From Methanocalculus sp. (GTDB lineage: Archaea > Halobacteriota > Methanomicrobia > Methanomicrobiales > Methanocorpusculaceae): a DNA stretch of 5,525 bases. The stretch spans positions 1-5,525 of the forward strand of contig NZ_JAUSCG010000096.1 of NCBI RefSeq assembly GCF_030651615.1, read 5' to 3'. Both the position numbers and the translations under genes were made by a program. This document shows positions 1 to 5,489 of the stretch, piece after piece; within the stretch, counting starts at the first letter, position 1; every line of letters begins with the position of its first letter. Under the pieces are notes generated by a model, which saw nothing but the letters and a program-made list of their open reading frames with translations, was not told the origin of the DNA and made no database searches.

Positions 1-2113
1 TCTTTCCTCTTCCACCTGTCCGAATCTGTTCGAGGATAGATTCAGCAGTCTTCTGGCCGATGATTCTGGCGATCTTTTCGACACCTGCTTCTGCCAGGGC
101 CAGAGGATTCTCATATCCGCTGTTGAAGAGGGAACGTGCACGAACACGACCTATCCCTCTGAGTCTGATGAGTGGAAGGAGCTCTTCCTTCACCCCATGT
201 TTCAAACGGATCTCTAGTTCACTCATCTCTGTATGCAGAGACGGTATCTCACGCCTGCATATCTCACGTGTTGCATGAATGAGCCAGCCGATCCCCTCAA
301 TGAGTCCATGAATATCTCCGGGTCCAATCGAAAACCGCTCTGCAATCATCTCGATCGGAACTTCGTTGATCCAGTTCTCAAGGACGAGCGCGGTCTTGAT
401 GGCTGTGATGATCTCTTCATATCCAAGCCATGGAAATACTGCCTCTTGCTGCCCGATTAAAAACTCTTCTTCCCGCTCTTCCATCACGGTTTCAATCAGC
501 TCGCCATCAGCTGATTTAAGATAGAGACGGAACATATCAGGGGTTGCAGAGAGGAGATGGAGGATTCCAAAGGGTGTTACAGCATCTCTTTCTCTGAGTG
601 CGTCTGCGATCATGACAGCTGACCTTGGGTCAAGATAGAGCTTTGAGGTGAGCTCACCAAACCCGGTCGCCTCCAGTCTTCCCCCGAGATCGATTGCCAT
701 CCCCATCTCATCGAGGTCTCTGATCACTGTGGTGCAGATGCGGTTTAAGAAGCTGAGGTTTGCGTGTTTAACCGCATAAAAGCTTCCCTGAAAGAATCGG
801 GAGATGGCATCATGATCTGTTGCCTCTCTGCTTGCGATCAGTGCGAGTATCCGCGAGAGTAAGACGGATCGTTTTGCACACCGGGAGTCGATCTCCTCTG
901 CCTTAGCCAGAATAAAAGAGTCAAAAAGCTCCTGAACTTCATCCCCGTTCTTTCCGATCAGGACCGCCTCTCCATAGGGGTCTAGACCGGGCCGTCCTGC
1001 CCGTCCTGCCATCTGCCGGTATTCACGAACAGGAATTTGGACCTGCCCCTCACCAGGGATGAACCTGTGGAGACTATTAATGATAACGCGACGAGCCGGG
1101 AGGTTCAGCCCTGCTGCCAGGGTCGGAGTTGAAGCGATCACCCGGATAGCACCCTTTCGGAATCCCCCTTCGACCAGTCTTCTGACGTCCCGTGATAAAC
1201 CTGCATGATGGAAGGCCGATCCGCTTCTGATGCAGGCAGCAAGGGTCTTTGCGACCTCACTCTCGTCACTCTCAAGGATCTGTCGTGCAATCTCATCGAG
1301 CTTTGGTTCATCCAGCCTGAGGGCTGATCCGATCCGTTTTGCGGCTCCCTCGGCATTTCTTCGTGAGGAGACGAAGACGAGTGCCTGGCCACCTTCTGTA
1401 ACGGTATCGAGGCAGAGGTTTGTATCCACATCCTTCTTTATGGATTGAACCGGCCTCTCCCCACTGGTGAACCGGATTGATCCCTGGAAGTAGACCCCCT
1501 CCCTGAGATCGACCGGCCGCCAGTCGGACTCAACGAGTCCGGCAGAGAGCCATCCGGCCAGCTCTTTTGGGTTACCGATCGTTGCGGAGAGTCCGATCAC
1601 CTGGAGATCCGGGTTTCTGTTCCGCATCGTTGTGATCACCATCTCGAGGGTGGCGCCACGCCCCTCATCACCGATTAAATGGATCTCGTCGATGACAAGG
1701 AGTGATATGGCATTGATCCAGCCTGTACGGTTTCTGAGGAGTGAATCGACCTTCTCAGAGGTTGCCACGATGATATCGGATCTCCCAAGCTGCTCATCCT
1801 TCCTGTCGAAATCCCCGGTTGAGATTCCGACCCTCACCCCTTTTCCTGAGAAGTCATCGTACTTCTCACTTGCGAGGGCCTTGAGAGGAACGACATAGAG
1901 GCATTTACCTCCGGCTGCTATCTGGTGATGCATCGCCATCTCTGCAATAAGGGTCTTCCCACTTGCAGTCGGGATGCTGATGACGAGGTTCTTCCTTTCA
2001 AAAAGCCCTGCTTCGATACAGGCTATCTGTGGGGGGTAGAGGGTCCTGATACCATGATCGTAGTACTGCTCTACTAATTCCGATGGGATCGGGAGGGTCT
2101 CAAAAGAGCTCAT
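1..2113 (-). CDS. hel308: ATP-dependent DNA helicase Hel308 (3' end cut by window edge)
   Basis: This is a superfamily 2, Ski2-like 3'-5' DNA helicase, known in archaea for acting on stalled forks and in recombination repair. The frame is open from the ATG at 2113 to position 1, giving 704 codons with no stop. The family is usually about 690-740 residues, so only a short C-terminal tail is missing. Seen in order: YPPQ of the Q-motif (26-29), Walker A IPTASGKT (47-54), PLKALASEK (76-84), TSEKVDSLL (118-126), DEIH (142-145), LSAT (175-178), LVFVSSRR (near 243-250), TPTLAAGLNLPAR (near 328-340) and QMAGRAGRPG (367-376). The winged-helix and ratchet region follows. A C-terminal helix-hairpin-helix begins with RGIGRVRAR (652-660), the RxRAR-type motif typical of Hel308 domain 5. 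The start fits the family N-terminus, and a weak AAAGGGG lies 5 nt upstream (2119-2125). It is separated by 244 bp from the gene behind it, so it is probably its own transcription unit. Confidence 0.96.
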   Translation of the reverse strand, partial: MSSFETLPIPSELVEQYYDHGIRTLYPPQIACIEAGLFERKNLVISIPTASGKTLIAEMAMHHQIAAGGKCLYVVPLKALASEKYDDFSGKGVRVGISTGDFDRKDEQLGRSDIIVATSEKVDSLLRNRTGWINAISLLVIDEIHLIGDEGRGATLEMVITTMRNRNPDLQVIGLSATIGNPKELAGWLSAGLVESDWRPVDLREGVYFQGSIRFTSGERPVQSIKKDVDTNLCLDTVTEGGQALVFVSSRRNAEGAAKRIGSALRLDEPKLDEIARQILESDESEVAKTLAACIRSGSAFHHAGLSRDVRRLVEGGFRKGAIRVIASTPTLAAGLNLPARRVIINSLHRFIPGEGQVQIPVREYRQMAGRAGRPGLDPYGEAVLIGKNGDEVQELFDSFILAKAEEIDSRCAKRSVLLSRILALIASREATDHDAISRFFQGSFYAVKHANLSFLNRICTTVIRDLDEMGMAIDLGGRLEATGFGELTSKLYLDPRSAVMIADALRERDAVTPFGILHLLSATPDMFRLYLKSADGELIETVMEEREEEFLIGQQEAVFPWLGYEEIITAIKTALVLENWINEVPIEMIAERFSIGPGDIHGLIEGIGWLIHATREICRREIPSLHTEMSELEIRLKHGVKEELLPLIRLRGIGRVRARSLFNSGYENPLALAEAGVEKIARIIGQKTAESILEQIRTGGRGK

Positions 2114-2183
2114 ACTAACCCCTTTATTTCCACTGGAGCCTTCATTCACCACAAAGATCACATCGGTGTAGTACTATTATCGG

Positions 2184-2192
2184 ATATTTATT
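2184..2192 (-). promoter_or_regulatory. probable TATA box of hel308
   Basis: On the minus strand this reads AATAAATAT, preceded by the A-rich GAAAAC, which resembles an archaeal BRE plus TATA pair. Transcription would start about 25 nt downstream, near 2160-2165. That gives a leader of roughly 50 nt before the ATG at 2113. It is the best TATA-like match in the 244-bp gap. The assignment rests on sequence resemblance and position only. Confidence 0.45.
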
Positions 2193-2304
2193 GTTTTCAG
2201 GATATAGACACTCTTTTTTCTATTTCAAGCAATAATATCCCTTTATTTTTCATATGGCTACTGCGTTATGGTATCTCCGGATTGGTTCTGATGACTACTA
2301 TCAT

Positions 2305-2330
2305 GGAACTATTCGTATCCGAATAGTTCC
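2305..2330 (-). terminator. perfect 11-bp hairpin after the KH gene; possible terminator or 3'-end structure
   Basis: GGAACTATTCG (2305-2315) and CGAATAGTTCC (2320-2330) are perfect complements around a 4-nt loop. The hairpin starts 27 nt past the stop of the KH gene, where the tyrS-rio1-KH transcript should end. No U-tract follows on the minus strand. Archaeal intrinsic termination mainly uses U-runs, so this may instead be a 3'-end stabiliser or a processing site. An outer pair, ACTACTAT (2294-2301) with ATAGTAGT (2361-2368, inside the last codons of the KH gene), could enclose it. The palindrome is certain; its role is inferred. Confidence 0.4.
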
Positions 2331-2357
2331 TTCGGAAATGAACCCCCCGGATAGAGA

Positions 2358-2900
2358 TTAATAGTAGTAGCTGAGGAGGTCCTGTTTTGCCTCTTTCTTT
2401 CTCTTGTCAAGGAAGGCAAAGACGCTTGCATGATCTGCTCCTTCAACCAGCATCTCAACTGCCTTGCGTGCCGTATGTGCCGGTTCAGGCATTCCGATGA
2501 TCCCGACGGTCTTTCCATAGATAGAGATGTATGTCTGGGTCATATTCTCGATCTGACCGCGTGCTTTTCCATCTCTTCCGATGATCCGCCCGCGAATTCT
2601 GTTCATCTTCTCCGGGGTGTCGGCGACATTTGAGAGGTCGAGGAGATCAAAGATGACATCGTCATCCTCAAAGATTTTGGATGCACGTTCCGGTGAGAAT
2701 CCCCTGCCGATTGCACGGATCATCTCGGTTGCCCTGAGTACACCGACTGCGTCCTCTCCTTCGATTGAGACCATTCCTTCATGACTGTCAATGGTGATCG
2801 TGACACCGGCCTTCTCTTCGATGGCCTTGCGGGTAGATCCGCCTTTTCCTATGATGACCCCGATCCGATCGGAGGCCACTTTAAGTTCCTGAATTGTCAT
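2358..2900 (-). CDS. two-KH-domain RNA-binding protein, Dim2/Pno1-like
   Basis: The protein has 180 residues and two KH domains. The first has its GxxG loop as GKGG at 18-21, after VASDRIGVII. The second has GRDG at 108-111, in RIIGRDGKARGQIE. This is the layout of the archaeal homologues of eukaryotic Pno1/Dim2. Those proteins bind the 3' region of pre-16S rRNA and assist Nob1-type cleavage during small-subunit maturation; that role is family knowledge, not shown here. The C-terminus is charged and ends in three tyrosines. The reading frame stays open upstream to an ATG at 2996. I chose 2900 because AGAGGAG lies 8 nt before it, the KH fold begins at once, and the longer form would overlap rio1 by 77 bp with unrelated residues. 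The start is 19 nt after the rio1 stop, in the same operon. Confidence 0.93.
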   Translation of the reverse strand: MTIQELKVASDRIGVIIGKGGSTRKAIEEKAGVTITIDSHEGMVSIEGEDAVGVLRATEMIRAIGRGFSPERASKIFEDDDVIFDLLDLSNVADTPEKMNRIRGRIIGRDGKARGQIENMTQTYISIYGKTVGIIGMPEPAHTARKAVEMLVEGADHASVFAFLDKRKKEAKQDLLSYYY

Positions 2901-2908
2901 AACTGATT

Positions 2909-2915
2909 CTCCTCT
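2909..2915 (-). promoter_or_regulatory. Shine-Dalgarno site of the KH gene
   Basis: AGAGGAG on the minus strand lies 8 nt before the ATG at 2900, inside the 19-nt gap after rio1. It decides the start of the KH gene in favour of 2900 over the upstream in-frame ATG at 2996. Confidence 0.8.
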
Positions 2916-2919
2916 GTAA

Positions 2920-3726
2920 TTACGGGGTGAAGAAATCTTCACCAACGATCCCTCTGAGGATCTCATGTTCATCGAGTGTCTTGCACCGGCTCCCAAAATA
3001 CCTGTTGATATTCTGGATATCCCGGAAGAGGAAACGGTGAGCGGATGGGTGGTCAGGTGTCACTGCCTGTCCCACATCAATCAGCCAGAGCCGCCCCCCG
3101 CCGCTTAGGATGTTGTATTCCGAGAGGTCTCCGTGGACGAGCTTCGCCTTCTGGTAGAGTCTCGTGATGAGATCGAGGACCTCTGCATATGCGTTCTCCG
3201 GATCATCCGGTGGATCCAGTCTGAGCTGGGGATAGGGTACCCCGTCTTCTCCAAGGAATCCCATGATCAGAATATTTCTGTCAAAGGCGATCGGCTCAGG
3301 CACCGGGAGGCCTGCTTCGAGTGCACGGGAGAGGTTTGAGTACTCCTTCTTTGTCCAGGCGAAGATGATATCCTTCTTCGTCTTTCTGATATTGGAGAAC
3401 CTTGGATCTCCAAGGATATAGTCGCTCATTGCGTTGAAGTTACCTGTCCGGATACGGTAAACCTTAATGACACAGTCTTCTCCCTCTCCCTGCTCTGCAA
3501 AGAAGACATTTGCCTCTTTCCCGGTTGATATGGAGCCGCCGACAGCGCTGATAACCTTCTTTTTTGCGAGTTTGTAAAGAGCATAGAGGGTGACATCATC
3601 AAAGACTTCATCACGGACCTTCCGATCGTCAGAGTCACGTATCCGTATCCCCATCCGGGACAGCTCACGATCGAGAGCCTCTACCCGATCATCTGTCTTC
3701 TTCGTCTCCTCTCCTCTCTCTTTCAT
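2920..3726 (-). CDS. rio1: RIO1-type serine protein kinase/ATPase
   Basis: The protein has 268 residues and is a RIO1-family atypical kinase. In eukaryotes, and by inference in archaea, this family acts in late small ribosomal subunit maturation, more as an ATPase switch than a classical kinase. Visible motifs: the RIO1 P-loop signature STGKEANVF (67-75), the ATP-contacting lysine in IKVYRI (K89), the catalytic loop HGDLSEYNIL (198-207, with D200 and N205) and the metal-binding IDVGQ (216-220, D217). STGKEAN identifies RIO1; RIO2 has a GxGKESD-type loop. An N-terminal charged segment of about 40 residues precedes the RIO domain, and length is normal for archaeal RIO1. The start is 6 nt past the tyrS stop, so translation is probably coupled. 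A GAGAGGA Shine-Dalgarno site overlaps the last tyrS codons. The pairing with the KH gene downstream is a conserved archaeal arrangement. Confidence 0.96.
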   Translation of the reverse strand: MKERGEETKKTDDRVEALDRELSRMGIRIRDSDDRKVRDEVFDDVTLYALYKLAKKKVISAVGGSISTGKEANVFFAEQGEGEDCVIKVYRIRTGNFNAMSDYILGDPRFSNIRKTKKDIIFAWTKKEYSNLSRALEAGLPVPEPIAFDRNILIMGFLGEDGVPYPQLRLDPPDDPENAYAEVLDLITRLYQKAKLVHGDLSEYNILSGGGRLWLIDVGQAVTPDHPSAHRFLFRDIQNINRYFGSRCKTLDEHEILRGIVGEDFFTP

Positions 3727-3732
3727 CGCTCT

Positions 3733-4689
3733 CTATCCTCTCTTTGTGCTCATAATAAACTCGTATGCCGGTGCGAGTACCTCAACAAGTCCATCAGCGC
3801 AGGCATTCTTGGCATCCATTGCATGAATCTCTCCTGCTGCATATGCCGCTTCAAATTCCTGCATTGAGGTAAATTCCCGATCTCCGCCGTATTTTTCAGG
3901 TCTTTTAATCTGAATGCTACCGAGGCGCGGGAAGATATGGTGGGAGAAGATCTCCATGATGGGATTTCCCCCGGTCTCGGGCGGGCAGAAGGCCTTCCTG
4001 ATCTTCTTTCTGATCTCCTCCTCAGAATCTGCTACCGATACGACATTCCCCGCTGAAGAGGACATCTTCTTTCCGTCAAGACCGTTGATGATCGGGGTAT
4101 GGACACAGACAGGAGGTCTCTTATTGATCGCTCCGAGGTATTCGCGGGCGAGCATATGGATCTTCCGCTGATCGATTCCACCCACCGCCGCATCGACTTT
4201 GAGTGCTGCAATGTCAACCATCTGCATGATCGGATAGACCATCTGGGAGACTGTCGGGTTCTCCATTGCCCGTCCGACTTCGTCCATACTCCGCTTTGCA
4301 CGGTTCAGTGTCACCTGCTGGGAGAGTTCAAGCACCTGAAGCTGATACTCCGGGTCCAGCTGGAGGTCTGTTCCGATCACAAACTCGGCGCCTTTGAGCC
4401 CGACTGCTTCGATACAGGCCCTGTTATACTCAGCAAGTTCCCGCACCTCTTCAAGGGTCCCTTTTCTGTTCAGGAATGCATGGAGGTCTGCAAGAAGAAC
4501 GACGACGGAGAACCCCGCCTCCTTCATATCGATCAGTTTGTTGATGGTGACGAGATGGCCGAGATGGATCTCACCTGACGGTTCGTATCCGGCATAGACC
4601 CGTTTTACCGTTTGGTCAAGGGTATTTCTCAGTTCCTCTTCCGTGACGATTTCAACGGTGTTTCGTGCCACGAGATCATAAGGATCCAT
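3733..4689 (-). CDS. tyrS: tyrosyl-tRNA synthetase, archaeal type
   Basis: The protein has 318 residues and is a class I aminoacyl-tRNA synthetase that attaches tyrosine to tRNA(Tyr) in the cytoplasm. The HIGH motif is HLGH (42-45) within YEPSGEIHLGH. The second signature is KMSSS (208-212), after INGLDGK. By alignment from memory with the Methanocaldococcus jannaschii enzyme, the tyrosine-pocket residues are kept: Y32, Y152, Q156 and D159, in the block YPIMQMVDIAAL. The downstream AVGGIDQRKIHMLARE block is also typical. Length matches archaeal TyrRS, which lacks the bacterial S4-like C-terminal domain. It is first in the tyrS-rio1-KH operon. No Shine-Dalgarno precedes the ATG at 4689; the message may be leaderless. 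The N-terminus VTEEELRNTL fits the family, so the start is well supported. Confidence 0.96.
   Translation of the reverse strand: MDPYDLVARNTVEIVTEEELRNTLDQTVKRVYAGYEPSGEIHLGHLVTINKLIDMKEAGFSVVVLLADLHAFLNRKGTLEEVRELAEYNRACIEAVGLKGAEFVIGTDLQLDPEYQLQVLELSQQVTLNRAKRSMDEVGRAMENPTVSQMVYPIMQMVDIAALKVDAAVGGIDQRKIHMLAREYLGAINKRPPVCVHTPIINGLDGKKMSSSAGNVVSVADSEEEIRKKIRKAFCPPETGGNPIMEIFSHHIFPRLGSIQIKRPEKYGGDREFTSMQEFEAAYAAGEIHAMDAKNACADGLVEVLAPAYEFIMSTKRG
3736..3743 (-). promoter_or_regulatory. Shine-Dalgarno site of rio1, inside the end of tyrS
   Basis: AGAGAGGA on the minus strand lies about 9 nt before the rio1 ATG at 3726. It is built from the last sense codons of tyrS (Lys-Arg-Gly). Ribosomes finishing tyrS stop on top of it, which suggests translational coupling of the two genes. 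Confidence 0.6.
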
Positions 4690-4713
4690 ATTCTACTATT
4701 GTTGTTCTGAGGT

Positions 4714-4720
4714 GTTTAAC
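4714..4720 (-). promoter_or_regulatory. weak TATA-like element before tyrS
   Basis: The minus strand reads GTTAAAC, centred 28 nt before the tyrS ATG. If it is the TATA box, transcription would begin within a few bases of the ATG. That agrees with the missing Shine-Dalgarno and suggests a leaderless mRNA. The match to the archaeal TATA consensus is poor, so this is tentative. Confidence 0.25.
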
Positions 4721-4978
4721 TTGCGGGGTACGGGGAAGCGGGGATCGTCTCTCCTCTGGTTCAGATGTAATCTTCCGGATATGCGCGTATCTGGTTAGTT
4801 CACGGTCCATGAGGTTGAGGTTTTCCGTTGGATAGTATCCGGGAGGGGGATTGGGGTGAGTTCTCCTTTGCGCGTTCATCCTGTACCCCGCTTTGAATGG
4901 GGCATTTTGGTGGGATTTGATCTCTTCTTCGGTGTGGCACCTGTAAAATCCGGGTTTTCCCCCCTATAAAAAGCAAGG

Positions 4979-4986
4979 ATATATAT
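4979..4986 (+). promoter_or_regulatory. candidate upstream rRNA promoter (P1), TATA box ATATATAT
   Basis: ATATATAT is the strongest plain TATA match in the region. It is preceded by the purine-rich AGCAAGG, with a second TATA-like run (CTATAAAAA, 4964-4972) just upstream. A near-palindrome at 4945-4958 (AAAATCCGGGTTTT) lies just before both. Transcription would start near 5008-5012, about 490 nt before the mature 16S end. Unlike the candidates downstream, this box has no inverted repeat around it. Confidence 0.45.
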
Positions 4987-5019
4987 GCGAGATGAACCCA
5001 CTTAATTAGGTCGCAGGAG

Positions 5020-5076
5020 ATGAGACAGCACAAAACGAGCGTTAAATCTCTCGTTGTTTCTGTTATCCTGCCATAA
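5020..5076 (+). pseudogene. 18-codon ORF with signal- or pilin-like N-terminus, perhaps a remnant
   Basis: ATG at 5020 opens 18 codons encoding MRQHKTSVKSLVVSVILP, then TAA. A basic start followed by a hydrophobic run resembles the head of a secreted protein or archaeal pilin. It begins about 10 nt after the start site predicted for P1. AGGAG directly abuts the ATG, with no proper spacing. No clear continuation exists in any frame after the stop. It may be a decayed gene start, a leader peptide or chance; chance is most likely. Confidence 0.12.
5034..5055 (+). promoter_or_regulatory. inverted repeat around a TTAAAT core (possible promoter)
   Basis: AACGAG (5034-5039) and CTCGTT (5050-5055) are perfect complements, 10 nt apart. 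The spacer contains TTAAAT at 5042-5047. The core is a weak TATA match and the arms are only 6 bp. I list it because it repeats the layout seen at 5208-5232 and 5299-5324. Confidence 0.25.
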
Positions 5077-5117
5077 TTCCGGATTATCCGGGAAAGTGGC
5101 ATCATTCCTCCTCAGGG

Positions 5118-5150
5118 TGTGAAACAGGTTTTTCCTGTTCATATCTCACA
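5118..5150 (+). other. two-part hairpin in rRNA upstream region
   Basis: AACAGG (5123-5128) pairs with CCTGTT (5134-5139) around a five-T loop. An outer TGTGA (5118-5122) pairs with TCACA (5146-5150), leaving a 6-nt bulge on the 3' side. If transcribed from P1, this would be a stable RNA hairpin. A T-run in the loop rather than after the stem argues against an intrinsic terminator. Confidence 0.4.
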
Positions 5151-5151
5151 G

Positions 5152-5184
5152 TCCCCGGCGTCATCGGTGCCGGGGATCCGATGA
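5152..5184 (+). repeat. interleaved inverted repeats, two mutually exclusive hairpins
   Basis: Hairpin A pairs TCCCCGGC (5152-5159) with GCCGGGGA (5169-5176). Hairpin B pairs TCATCGG (5161-5167) with CCGATGA (5178-5184). The loop of A is the 5' arm of B, giving an A-B-A'-B' order with single-base joints. Both stems are perfect. With one-nucleotide connectors, a full pseudoknot looks sterically difficult, so the two forms should exclude each other. Whether this acts in RNA or as a protein site on DNA is unknown. Confidence 0.5.
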
Positions 5185-5207
5185 TTGGTTGCAGGGTTTT
5201 GCCGGCA

Positions 5208-5232
5208 TGATGAGAACCTATATAACTCATCA
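5208..5232 (+). promoter_or_regulatory. candidate rRNA promoter (P2): TATATAA inside a perfect 7-bp inverted repeat
   Basis: A TATATAA box at 5219-5225 lies in the 11-bp spacer between TGATGAG (5208-5214) and CTCATCA (5226-5232), which are perfect complements. Transcription would start near 5245-5250, about 250 nt before the 16S gene. The TATA match is good. The flanking palindrome would place a dimeric repressor or activator directly over the TBP/TFB site. It could instead be a hairpin in a leader made from P1. Confidence 0.5.
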
Positions 5233-5265
5233 ACGCCAATATAATGATCCTGCAACGCAGACCGG

Positions 5266-5291
5266 ATTCCGGGTTCTCCCGGCTCCGGAAT
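5266..5291 (+). other. hairpin with an alternative inner fold
   Basis: ATTCCGG (5266-5272) can pair with CCGGAAT (5285-5291). Alternatively CCGGG (5269-5273) pairs with CCCGG (5278-5282) around a TTCT loop. The two forms share bases and exclude each other. It lies between P2 and P3, so it would be in the RNA made from P1 or P2 only. No U-tract follows. Confidence 0.4.
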
Positions 5292-5298
5292 GTTAGAT

Positions 5299-5324
5299 CG
5301 CAGTGGTTAAATAGAGTCACTGCG
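5299..5324 (+). promoter_or_regulatory. candidate rRNA promoter (P3): TTAAATA inside a perfect 7-bp inverted repeat
   Basis: TTAAATA (5307-5313) lies in the 12-bp spacer between CGCAGTG (5299-5305) and CACTGCG (5318-5324), which are perfect complements. Transcription would start near 5334-5338, giving a pre-16S leader of about 160 nt. Its core is 88 bp downstream of the P2 core. The layout matches P2 but the arm sequence is unrelated. Confidence 0.4.
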
Positions 5325-5354
5325 TATAGGTTAATTCCAAGATTCTTTCAGTGG

Positions 5355-5390
5355 AGGACCGACACAGCCGGCATGACCGGTGTTGGTTCT
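5355..5390 (+). other. long bulged hairpin in the pre-16S leader
   Basis: Bases 5355-5365 pair with 5380-5390 (11 bp, with two G-U pairs). After a 3-nt bulge AGC on the 5' side, CGG (5369-5371) pairs with CCG (5377-5379) around a CATGA loop. It lies 108-143 nt before mature 16S and just after the predicted P3 start, so any active promoter would include it. It is probably a structural element of the leader. The single 3-nt bulge recalls half of a bulge-helix-bulge, but the second bulge is absent. Confidence 0.5.
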
Positions 5391-5448
5391 GACGTTGGTA
5401 TTGGCAATGCGGACATTCATTGAGTGACCGCTAATTCCGAAAGTTCAG

Positions 5449-5467
5449 CCTGGATGTGAAATCCAGG
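5449..5467 (+). other. leader hairpin CCTGGAT/ATCCAGG
   Basis: CCTGGAT (5449-5455) and ATCCAGG (5461-5467) form a perfect 7-bp stem with a GTGAA loop, ending 30 nt before mature 16S. A compact hairpin here would sit within the leader removed during 16S processing. The single-stranded stretch before it (5391-5448) is the best candidate for the strand that pairs with RNA beyond the 16S 3' end to form the processing stem. That partner lies outside the window. Confidence 0.5.
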
Positions 5468-5475
5468 ACAAAAGA

Positions 5476-5489
5476 AAGCAAGTGTGCTT
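5476..5489 (+). other. small hairpin just before 16S
   Basis: AAGCA (5476-5480) pairs with TGCTT (5485-5489) around AGTG, 8 nt before the mature 16S start. The TGTGCTTATT at 5483-5492 loosely resembles boxA-like elements reported in rRNA leaders. The stem is short and the boxA likeness weak. Confidence 0.3.

Noticed and set aside
2213..2219. Plus-strand T6 run as a terminator
   Set aside because: No plus-strand gene ends before it, and both neighbouring genes are on the minus strand.
2289..2373. C/D box sRNA from TGATGA (2289-2294) and CTGA (2370-2373)
   Set aside because: No internal C' and D' boxes or terminal stem, and the D box lies inside the KH gene.
2901..2996. Longer KH protein starting at an ATG at 2996
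   Set aside because: The extra 32 residues overlap rio1 and have no KH character. The ATG at 2900 has AGAGGAG at good spacing.
4099..4578. 159-codon plus-strand frame
   Set aside because: It lies wholly inside tyrS on the opposite strand, and tyrS has full family motifs. This is a shadow.
4676..4879. 67-codon minus-strand frame overlapping the tyrS start
   Set aside because: It overlaps tyrS out of frame and its composition is unlike a real protein.
4723..4891. 9-bp inverted repeat GCGGGGTAC (4723-4731) and GTACCCCGC (4883-4891)
   Set aside because: About one such pair is expected by chance in 800 bp at any distance. The 151-bp separation gives no obvious structure.
4989..5023. Direct repeat GAGATGA at 4989-4995 and 5017-5023
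   Set aside because: Two copies of a 7-mer are weak evidence, and the flanks do not match.
5152..5184. H-type pseudoknot from the interleaved stems
   Set aside because: The connecting loops are one nucleotide each. The last would have to cross an 8-bp stem, which is too short. Mutually exclusive hairpins fit better.
4800..5320. Two minus-strand frames of 101 and 72 codons upstream of tyrS
   Set aside because: No recognisable domains and no ribosome binding sites. They run through the rRNA promoter region on the opposite strand.
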